DNA of 52,632 nt from Oehlia diaphana (taxonomy: Eukaryota > Glomeromycota > Glomeromycetes > Glomerales > Glomeraceae). The notes under the pieces are model-generated. The model was not told the DNA's origin. It searched no databases and saw only the letters and a list, made by a program, of their open reading frames with translations. Location of the stretch: the NCBI GenBank assembly GCA_003833135.1, contig QZLH01000262.1, forward strand, positions 129,387 through 182,018, written 5' to 3'. Made by a program: the position numbers and the translations under genes. Shown here in pieces: positions 12,263-20,874 of this stretch; position 1 is the first letter of the stretch; the number at the start of each line of letters is the position of its first letter.

Positions 12263-12527
12263 TTAATTCGTGATCCGTGAGCTGCAAAAAATTATATTAT
12301 GAGGATTTCGGTGCAAAGTTATGTTCATTAGTAATTTTTTTCTGATACCCGATTTTCATTCCTTAAATAATGCTCTTTATGTGAACCATTCACAAAGTTT
12401 CAAATAGTTTGATTTTTTTACAATAATTTTTTCACAATTTTTATAAATTTTTTACTTTTATTTGACACCACACCAGATTCCCATTTTCTGCAGATCGTTT
12501 GCAGTTGACTCTTGGATCACGAATTAA
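12263..12527. mobile_element. MITE-like element with TTAATTCGTGATCC ends (short copy)
   Basis: Perfect 14-bp terminal inverted repeats: TTAATTCGTGATCC at 12263-12276 and its reverse complement at 12514-12527; 265 bases including ends. The same ends bound a 505-base element at 42831-43335. The terminal TTAA (or TA) could be the target duplication, pointing to a piggyBac-type or Tc1/mariner-type origin; the two cannot be told apart here. There is no internal coding capacity, so it is non-autonomous. The 12499-12723 ORF crosses its right end and is rejected as a gene. Confidence 0.65.
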
Positions 12528-12775
12528 GATAAGTAAAATAATATTTTGCAAATGGCAATTACTATACAAAAGTTTGATGATACCTTATATTGAAAGCACG
12601 AAGATTAGAGGGTATTATGCATTAAAAAAGGAAGAAAATGTATTACAAAAGCGTAATGCTAAATTTAATGTCAAGACCCATCATGTCAAGGGTCTTTTTG
12701 TACTTTTTTTTACTTTTTTTTAAAAAAAAAAATCTTCAAAAAATAAGTTCGTTTGCAAATTGCCATATAATTATG

Positions 12776-12946
12776 TCATAAAATACTAGAATAATATTTT
12801 AAATTCGGAAAATAAAGGAAAATTAACTTCAAACTACAGGTGGTGTATGGAGATGGACTGAACTCACGCTTTAATGGACGACCAGCATCAAGTTCTGAAT
12901 TTCCTATCCAAAATAACTTTCCTTTAACAGTACGTGAATGAAAAGG
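12776..12946 (-). other. Coding-like fragment, unknown
   Basis: Minus-strand open frame of 56 codons whose first half reads convincingly as protein (SRTVKGKLFWIGNSELDAGR, then PLKREFSPSPYTT) and whose second half looks like translated AT-rich DNA. There is no ATG at its start. It lies 150 bases downstream of the Ubl-ART gene on the same strand. It may be an exon of an unannotated gene or a pseudogene scrap. A GTAGTT donor candidate lies right after the coding-like part, near 12837. No family is recognised. Confidence 0.3.
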
Positions 12947-13098
12947 TTAACTTTGGCAAATACAATAATTTCATTAGATTCAGAGCAAGCGTTTGTTAAA
13001 TACTTGGATATTTTAATAATTTCTTATAAATGTTTGTTTGATAAAATAAAATAAGTGCTCACTCTTGCTTTATGTTACCCGTCAACTTATGTATTTAA

Positions 13099-14082
13099 TT
13101 AGCTTGTTGAACATTGTTGTGCCGTTCTTTTTATGCACAACCCATATGGTCTAATATTCTCATCTTTTGGCGTAACCCAATATTTATCATTATTACGTCT
13201 CTGAAATCCTTCAGGGTTAACTCTATTCTGAAAAATAACCTTATATCTAACATTATTATGATCAAATTCTTCAGCAAATTGTTCAGCAATTCTAATATCA
13301 GGAGATGAATATATTCCTACCCCATATGCAAAGCGCTTTCCTTTGCTAACCAGATAACCCTCATTAGCAATAGATTCGGCAAATTCTTTTTTAGTTCCAT
13401 GATAAGAAACTGGCCATTCATGAGGACTGTTACCAACACAACCCAACCATGTGTTATCGTTCCCATACTTTCTAACATTGAGCGCAATTCGCTTCCATCC
13501 ATAAGGTCGTTTGTACAATTCCTTTCCACGAATGAAATTTGTTCCGTTATCTTTTAAATATGTGAAGTCAAAATCATATGATGGATCTAATAAATCACTT
13601 TTAATAACATAGAAAATACCTCCAACGACTCGAGATAGAACTTGTATTGTGCAACCTTTTTTGATTTCGTAAGATGCAAGAGTATTATGATCATTCAATT
13701 GTTTACAACAAAATATAAGACGTATCGTTTCAATATCATAATCAAACTTTGCACAAATAGCTTTTTTGAACTCAAGGACAGTGATACTTGGATCAACAAA
13801 CATTGATTGACTATGAGATTCGAGAGGTTTTACGAAAATTTGAATTTGTTCGCTACTACCACAAGCTTGTTCGCTACTACCACAAGCAGTCATATTTCTA
13901 GAATGAGCAAATTCTAATTCTTCTTCATTAATACGTCTTAAAGATCTTTTATGAATGGTATCAAGGTCTAAAATTTGAGAGGGATCAATTTTTAAACCAT
14001 TTGCTATGCACTCATCATACGTTTTTACTGGACTTTCAATTATTGATGAAATCGCCGAAGCAACAAGTTGTAATTGAGACAT
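13099..14082 (-). CDS. Ubiquitin-like domain fused to ADP-ribosyltransferase (PARP-like) domain
   Basis: Single exon, 327 residues. Residues 1-79: helical, unassigned, ending in a direct repeat of ACGSSEQ. Residues 80-155: ubiquitin-like domain (DNA 13618-13845) opening IQIFVKPL, with RLIFCCKQLNDHNTLASYEI matching ubiquitin's RLIFAGKQLEDGRTLSDY region, and ending SRVVGG. Its 76 residues equal ubiquitin's length. Residues 156-327: ART-like region with YHGT (His228), GVGIYSSPDIRIAEQFA (Tyr258) and PKDENIRPYG (Glu308), an H-Y-E arrangement as in PARP-type enzymes that move ADP-ribose from NAD+ to a target. The ART call is from motif order and is less firm than the Ubl call. The GG end could be a deubiquitinase cleavage point or only a linker. 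Start ATG at 14082 is the first in frame. Confidence 0.72.
   Translation of the reverse strand: MSQLQLVASAISSIIESPVKTYDECIANGLKIDPSQILDLDTIHKRSLRRINEEELEFAHSRNMTACGSSEQACGSSEQIQIFVKPLESHSQSMFVDPSITVLEFKKAICAKFDYDIETIRLIFCCKQLNDHNTLASYEIKKGCTIQVLSRVVGGIFYVIKSDLLDPSYDFDFTYLKDNGTNFIRGKELYKRPYGWKRIALNVRKYGNDNTWLGCVGNSPHEWPVSYHGTKKEFAESIANEGYLVSKGKRFAYGVGIYSSPDIRIAEQFAEEFDHNNVRYKVIFQNRVNPEGFQRRNNDKYWVTPKDENIRPYGLCIKRTAQQCSTS
13846..13887 (-). repeat. 21-bp coding direct repeat (ACGSSEQ x2)
   Basis: Two adjacent 21-base units encode residues 66-72 and 73-79, both ACGSSEQ, immediately before the ubiquitin-like domain. The units are nearly identical at DNA level, which suggests a recent slippage duplication in a linker. 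Confidence 0.8.
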
Positions 14083-14222
14083 TTTTATTTTTTCTCATTT
14101 TCATGTCTTATTTTCCTTTTATAAACTTTTGTTCGTAATTATATTGACAAATTTGACGTAATGATCTAATTTTGAAGAATTGATATATTGTGATTATTTC
14201 ATAAATTGTAAAACTCTACAAC

Positions 14223-14431
14223 CCTAGCCATAAAAGTGGCTGACACGTGACTGCATTTTATTCATCACAACTGTCACACCCCGCCGTGTTTCCACTTTTA
14301 TATTTATTAGTTTTTTTCGAGTAGGTAAAAACTTATTCGTCACTGTTTATTTTCACGTGTAAGTGCATAACGCCGTAATGCGGGGCAAAAGTCACGTGTC
14401 AGCCACTTTTTTTTTTTTTGCCATGGCTAGG
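14223..14431. mobile_element. Foldback MITE-like element with CACGTG in its arms
   Basis: Outer inverted ends CCTAGCCAT (14223-14231) and ATGGCTAGG (14423-14431). Inside them a perfect 21-bp inverted repeat, starting AAAAGTGGCTGACACGTGAC, lies at 14232-14252 and 14390-14410. A poly-T run sits between the inner and outer repeat on the right side only. 209 bases, no ORF. It lies about 140 bases upstream of the Ubl-ART start codon, so it could affect that promoter. No clear target duplication was found. Confidence 0.6.
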
Positions 14432-14940
14432 TATTAGTAAAAACTCCGTTTGACGTAATTAATCGCTGAAATGACGTACACGTGTAATTAATTAGCGAAG
14501 TATAAATTTCTAGTGCGAAAAAAATGCACTAAATACGTAAACCATGTGAAATATGATGTAATAATAATTCATCATGCGTGAATTTCGTGCACATAATGAT
14601 AAAAAAGTAAGCTATTTTTTTTCTTTTTAGTAAGTTTATGATCAAAAAATTTTTCATAAATTAGATGAGATATCGCAAAAATCGCAGATTATCTTGTATC
14701 AAATTTCACATGGTTCACGTATTTTATATGGCTTAATGAGAAAAAACACTTTCGCCCCGCAACAGACGCAACAGACTATTTTATTTGGAGCTCTTGTGCG
14801 ACCTTTTCTTCATAATATCATTACAGGGATAGTAGAAATTCATCTTGCTATTAATAATTCATTTGGAATCAATGGCAATTATTATTTTCATTTGGATAGG
14901 ATCACCTTGTAGAATTCTTATCTCTAATTTATACTTTATT
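14432..14940. other. Intergenic region
   Basis: Contains CACGTG at 14479-14484 and an open stretch at 14694-14912 (72 codons, no domain, not convincing; it could be the decayed 5' part of the adjoining BTB relic). Nothing else seen. Confidence 0.35.
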
Positions 14941-15660
14941 TGACGATTCATTTATTGCTTAAAATCGAATAATGTTATCATTCACGTTGAAGAGGAACCT
15001 GATTTTAAAGAATCCCATATGCACTCAAATATCTTTGCTGTAGAGGCGCTTCAAGTTTTTAACGCAATTCTTAAGTAATTTATTATTATCAGAGAAGAAA
15101 ATTATCTGATAAAAAAAAATCATTCGTTTATTCATTTATTTTTAGGTACTGTACCTTTATATAGGCTACGTTTATCAAAATAAAACGTAATTGAACTTTT
15201 GAATATTACAATCGCCTGAGATGAATGAAAATTGAAAAATTTGACAAAATTAACCAAAGATTTTATTATTAAACATCATCAAATGTTATTTAAAAAAAAA
15301 GATCGGGACTCTTCAAATTATTTTTCATCACCAATCTCTTGTATTCACTTGTTGATTTACAAGAATTTTGTTTAAAGCAATCTGTCCTGAATCGAAATTT
15401 TATTCAATTCTAATAATAAATTCACTTAATTATCCGCTCAATTATTAAATTATATTTAAAACGTGAAACTTGGATATTGATGAATTGAGATCTGGAAATG
15501 GAAATATTTAGTTAAATGAGAATTAACACAAGAACATTATTGTAGTGAAGACTCATGAAGTCAAGATGACATTATGACCTTTAAACGATTATTTACAGAT
15601 TTATTCCATTAAATTAGATTCTATGATGTCTCCTAAAGATTAATCAAAATTATGAAATTT
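14941..15660 (+). pseudogene. Decayed BTB-BACK gene related to the 10151-11679 gene
   Basis: DNA and translation track the BTB gene in order: NNVIIHVEEEPDFKES matches its NVIIYAGKKHDSKEF; LQVFNAILK matches VFDVILK, followed by the same intron position (GTAATTT, acceptor TTTTTAG near 15145). Then come pieces corresponding to ELLNITIA, LTKLTKDFI, FCLK and the DDIMTFKR block. There is a deletion in the BTB core (after the codons for the SNI region), plus many stops and frameshifts. Homology fades near 15660 within BACK, and no TLDc remains. A dispersed or tandem duplicate that has died. Confidence 0.8.
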
Positions 15661-17566
15661 AACTTACACTTTTTAGATCCTGTACGCTATTTAATGGTAA
15701 GAGCTTACACTTAAGTGAAAAATATAATTAAAATTTAAATATTCAAATCCTTTATCAACTTAGTTATTTAACTTTTATATACACATAATAATTTAAAAAA
15801 TAATAAAAATTTTATAATAGGATTATATTTTCCGTAGTAATTATGTCGATAATTTTTATCACGTAGTATTAATAAGATTTCCGATTTCCTAAATAAAATT
15901 GGTATGAGGCTTTATGGACCTATTATGGGCTTTAAAATCTCATATATTAACTTCCAATGCACATCACTGCTGTACTGGCTATATTATATATATATTAAAG
16001 GACAATGTTTTTGGAATTTGTCCTCCAATCTTTAATGGAGTTATTTTAAAATAGCATGCAGCACTAGTGCTTCAATCCGATCCAGATATATATATTTTTT
16101 TTTTTGGATATCCGGATTTTACGGTTTTCATCCGGGGATGAAAACCGCAAAATCCGATTTAAACCGGAATCCGAATGAATCTTTATTTATTTATTTTTTT
16201 GCATAGCACCGTAAATTTATATAATTAAGATTTACAAATTATTTATTATATTTTTTTTCATTAAAGTGCGACCATAGACAAAATTTTAAATACTGAAAAA
16301 TGAAAACACCAAAAACGCTGCATATATGTTGGTCAACTGTAATAATTTACTAAACAAAGAATCATTTTTCACATTAAACGTTCGAAAGAAAAAAATTTTT
16401 TGATTATTTTTTTTACCACTTATTTTTAAATGAAAAATTATTTAGGTTATATTAAAATTTATAAAGTATTGAAATTATTTTAAGTCCATCAATATACTAA
16501 TCGTATGACATTAATAGTGAGAGGATATTTGAGACGAAAGATGTATCTATTCAAAAAAATAAAGTTTATATGGGAATATTTTTTTTATTTTATTGATAAA
16601 TTACAGATACTATAAAATTTATATAATTATAACAACTTTATTTAAAAATTTAAATTTTAGTGTTATATAATTTGATTCAAATGATTTTTTAATTTTTGAA
16701 AGAAGAAACAAATCTCATTTTAACATTTTAAAAATTGCCTGCTTGTCCGATAAATATTCGGAATGGGGTCAATATTCCGGACACTTGCACACTATTATAC
16801 AATATTTGTTACAATTTAATACAAGATGCGGAATTGAGAACTTTTAACCACATAAAAAACGTACAATATATATATAATGAATGTCCAGAACGGGGTTGAT
16901 ATTCTGAACAAAAAACTGAACAATGTTTGGACAATATTTTTTATAGGGCATCTATGATCTATCTATAGTAATCTTTAGCTGTATATAAAAATATCTTGTT
17001 TATTCAAAATTTCATAAGTTAAACAATGCTGAAATAATGTTTTTTTAAAAAAAAAAGGTATTGAATAAAATTGGAATTATGAAAATTTCGCGGTCTTAGA
17101 TAATTTTGGCCAAATTTGTAATTCTGTCCGAAATCAATATCACGTGACACTGTAAAAACAGTGGCACGAAAATTTTAATGTTACACAAAATTGGTGATTC
17201 TGGCCGGCGTTATTAATTCTGGCCAGAATTATTGCCGACCGGTTTCTATCCGGATTAGACCCGGATAAAAATCTGGATAAAATCCGGATCTTTTTTTTTT
17301 TCGCTATTCAGCACATCATTGTAACTTGTATCACGGAAGACAGGTTGATCACTGCATCCATAGAAATTCTTTTATTCTTTCATGGAATTCTAGTCAGAGT
17401 TCATTCAAAATCTTTCCATAATGAACTTCTAGATTAATTGTTCACTAAAATTCTTTAGGATTTTGAAATCCTTACTTTAAATATATATACTAGAAGGTTT
17501 TCTTGAACGCTACAAATAAATTATATATTTTTTGAAATATCAGAACAATTAATATTATTATTGTTT
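15661..17566. other. Intergenic, repeat-rich region
   Basis: No gene seen. Holds ATCCGGAT-type repeat patches at about 16075-16170 and 17220-17300, GGCCAGAATTA words at 17200-17235, and CACGTG at 17141-17146. 17450-17566 is the likely 5' region of the next kinase. Confidence 0.45.
16113..16156. repeat. 20-bp inverted repeat with 4-base loop
   Basis: CGGATTTTACGGTTTTCATC (16113-16132), loop CGGG, then a 20-base reverse complement with one mismatch (16137-16156). A tight cruciform or hairpin within an ATCCGGAT-type repeat patch. Confidence 0.7.
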
Positions 17567-19544
17567 ATGATGTCAGACAATATGTCCTTAAGCCGGCCAG
17601 CACTAATTGCTATGATTCGTAAAGGAGGGATAAAATGTAAAGTATGTAAGGAAAGAAAAATAATAGACAAAAATCATGAAACTTGTCAATTTTGTTATGA
17701 TTTATGTAAAAAATGTGAGAAAAGAAAAATTATAGACGAAAATCATGAAACTTGTCAATTATGTTATGAAATATTCAAACCTAATTTAAGTGGGAACAAA
17801 GTCATTGATGGCATTATCAGAAATACACTAGTTAATTTTGTTAGGGATTCAAATCATAGAATATTGGAGTTTGTTCCCTATGATCAATTCAAAAATATTG
17901 AATTTATTGCCGAAGGAGGATTTAGTAAAATTTATAAAGCTATTTGGGTTGATGGTCCAATTCTTACGTACTACTGTACTGATAATATTGCTCGTGCGAA
18001 CAATTATACAGTTGTTCTTAAAAAGCTTAATAATACTAAAAATATTACATCCAAGGAACTGAACGAGGTACAGTCCATGCAATATTCTAATTTTCAACGT
18101 GATGATAATAAATTAATATTTTTTTTTATTTAGTTTAAGATATATTATAAGATTTTATCAAAGGGTTTATATGGTAACATTGGTAACATTAGTAAATATT
18201 TTGGAATTACTCAAGATCCTATTACTAAAGATATGATGATTATCATGTCATATTATAGTTCAGGTGATTTGATACATTATTTAAGTAATAACTTTTATAA
18301 TTTCAGCTGGGAAAAAAAGTTGATTAATCTTTTTTTTATAATACATGGACTTTTTAACATACATCGAGCAAAAATCATCCACAGGGATTTACATAGTGGA
18401 AATATCTTTATTGATGCATTTTTCGCGTACATCGGTGATCTGGGAATAAGTAGATCTGCAACTGAATCAAATAATGATAATGAGAAATACGGTATTATTC
18501 CTTATATGGCACCAGAGATTTTTCAAGGACAAAAATATACTAAAGCTTCAGATATATATAGTTTTGGAATGATTATGTGGGAATTTATGACAGGTAGAAG
18601 ACCTTTTTGGGATGAAATTCATGATATAGAACTTATAATCAAAATATGTGATGGTTTACGACCACCAATTGTTACAAATGCACCCAAAGGATATATTGAA
18701 TTAATGAAGGAATGCTGGCATTCTGATCCAACGAAAAGACCAACAGCTTTAGATATATTTTGGAAAATTCTTAAAATGAGTGAGAATGAAAGAAATATAA
18801 ATCGAACTAAAATTATAGAATCATCAGACATTGGACCTGTAGCGATAAATAATCCAGATGCCATTTATAAGAGTAGAGCTTTAAGTTGCATGATTCAATC
18901 TGCAATTTCTTTAAGGAGTTTAAGGAGTCAATCTATCGGTAACAAATTTTATTAATTACAACGCAATTTGTTACAAGAAAAATTTTAACAATTATTTATT
19001 TTTTAAACAATTTTTAGATCCATTTTATTATTATCAGAAAAATACTGGTAATTATTCATTTTTTGTTTAATGGTTTTTTTATGTTCTTACTTATTATTAA
19101 TATTATTTTAAAGATAAAAGAAAGTTTGAAGATGATGATTCAGTTGAAGACAGTAATGACAATGGTACGGTAATTATTTAATAAATTATTATTTTTCATT
19201 ATACTATTTTACTATCTAATTCACATTCATAATTATTTAGAACAAAGTATTAAAAGAAGAAAATTTCTTGAAAATGAAAATAGTGGTAAATAAAAATTAC
19301 ACTTTAACGATCGACATATTTTTAATTGATCCCTTACGATTTGTAGATTACTTTACAAAAGAAATTAAAGAAATTGAATTAGATATTAATATGAGCTCTA
19401 ATCAACCTCGTGATAAAGGTAAGCAAATATACGTTTATAACGTTTATAAATATAAGTCAGCATTATAAAATTTTTATCTAATTTTTGTTTTCAATATAAG
19501 GATACGTCACCAAAGAAATTGATCTTGATATCAACGATCTTTAA
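17567..19544 (+). CDS. TKL-type protein kinase with Cys-repeat N-terminus and spliced KEIELDIN tail
   Basis: Six-exon model: 17567..18067, 18134..18938, 19114..19164, 19241..19285, 19347..19418, 19501..19544; every join keeps frame with GT..AG; 505 residues. N-terminus: two near-identical Cys modules (each with KRKIID or ERKIID, NHETCQ and CY), probably zinc-binding. Kinase from about residue 100: glycine loop AEGGFSKIYKA, lysine in VVLKKL, HRDLHSGN, GDLGIS (DLG for DFG), APEIFQG, then CWHSDPTKRPT. After a GPVAINNPDAIYKSR motif, four small exons add KRKFEDDDS, KRRKFLENENS, FTKEIKEIELDIN and VTKEIDLDIN. Without splicing, the frame stops at 18955 (440 residues), so the tail may be alternative. 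Start is the first ATG in frame. Confidence 0.85.
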
Positions 19545-20146
19545 TTATAATATTTAGTTTTTATATTACACAGTACTGTAAATAGCTGGATTTTTTAATA
19601 TTCAAATATATTAATGTTCAGTTATATTAAACCATAGATGGATTGATATTATATAAAACTTTAAAATTAGTCATAATCGCTGAATAGTGATTTATTGTAG
19701 ATTATATTAAATAAATAAATTATAGTTTTAATATACTTTATAAATAATAAAAAAAAAATTAAATTTCAGAAATCAGAATTTCTGGAATATGAAAACTGAA
19801 AATTATATTTTGTATCATCTAACTAAAAAAAATCTATGACAATCGAGTTACCAAATTTTTATTGCTTTAATTGTGAAAAGTTTATCGATTAAAAAATGGT
19901 ATTTTATTATCTACATAAAACTGCAATTTTAAGTTTAACATCATTATTAATTAGTAACCGCGTAAAAGAATCGTCGCTTTATAAAAAGTTTCTTTTTCTT
20001 TTGACACGCGTTCGAGTTAATAAAAATCAATAAAGTAGAACAAATGATATGACAATTATATATATTACGATAATGCATTTTCATTCCATGATGGGAAAAT
20101 TTCTTTACATGGATTTTGATAGCAGGAATATCAAAATCAATAATAG
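19545..20146. other. Intergenic region
   Basis: 3' flank of the kinase gene. No ORF, repeat or RNA gene recognised. Confidence 0.4.
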
Positions 20147-20299
20147 CCGTTAAGGCAAAAAGTAGTCCGTTTCGCTCTTGGTGTATATGAATTCAAATTC
20201 GGCGACGCCCATTTTATGGAATCTAATTATCAGCCTTATTACCCTTATTGCCTTATATGTAATGATTACTCTCAACTGTTTATTGAACATTCATTTTAG
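20147..20299 (+). other. Coding-like fragment, unknown
   Basis: Open frame of 50 codons between two stops, without an ATG at its start, in much less AT-rich DNA than its surroundings. It reads VRFALGVYEFKFGDAHFMES and ends CNDYSQLFIEHSF. The composition looks like a real protein, but no family is recognised. A different-frame ORF from 20178 covers the same DNA and is hydrophobic, less convincing. Possibly an exon relic or a piece of a mobile element. Confidence 0.3.
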
Positions 20300-20634
20300 T
20301 ATGCAATGTAATCGTGAACTCATTTTCTTGGTGATTTTTTTTAAAAAATTTATTTTGAGATTACTGTAATTTAAAGTTTAGTTTTTAAAGATAATTTTGT
20401 GAAAAAACATTTTACATATGAAAAAAGATTTTTTAATAAAGTGTCTCATGATAATTTTTAAGCGCTTGATTATTTTATATTAAAATAATATACCATTAAA
20501 ATAAGATCTTTAAAAGTAAGGTCGACCTGCGTAAAAATTAATTTGGTCCATCATTTCCTATTTCATAAAAAGCGTGTGAACAATAACGACATTTCATCAC
20601 ATGATTTAATCGAAAAAAAAGAAAGTATAATGTA

Positions 20635-20874
20635 GGGTCTGGGTCGTTTCACCGACAGACGTTTCGTTAAACATCAGGTGTACACATGACCATCACAGGG
20701 ACAAATGTATCGTTCTTATACGATCAGGTGCTATGTTCTTATACGACGTATATGTCACACAATATAGGTCGTATAAGATAGTATGTCGTACACGTATAAG
20801 AACGATACATTTGCATCACAGGGGGTAAAAAAAATGTATCGGTGAAACGTCTGTCGGTGAAATGAACGGTTCCC
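20635..20874. mobile_element. 240-bp foldback element with GGG ends
   Basis: Two nested perfect inverted repeats: TTTCACCGACAGACGTTTC at 20647-20665 with its complement at 20844-20862, and a 21-bp repeat starting CAAATGTATCGTTCTTATAC at 20702-20722 with its complement at 20793-20813. A further CTTATACGAC/GTCGTATAAG pair lies inside. Ends are imperfect GGG..CCC. The whole length can fold into one long hairpin. No ORF. Non-autonomous foldback or MITE of unknown superfamily; no target duplication is obvious. Confidence 0.7.

Noticed and set aside
13114..13529. ORFs on the plus strand (13114-13308) and in another minus frame (13317-13529)
   Set aside because: Shadows of the Ubl-ART gene in other frames.
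16060..17310. One large transposon bounded by AGTGCT-like ends
   Set aside because: Candidate ends at 16065 and 17315 match poorly and there is no target duplication; only the local hairpin and repeat words are supported.
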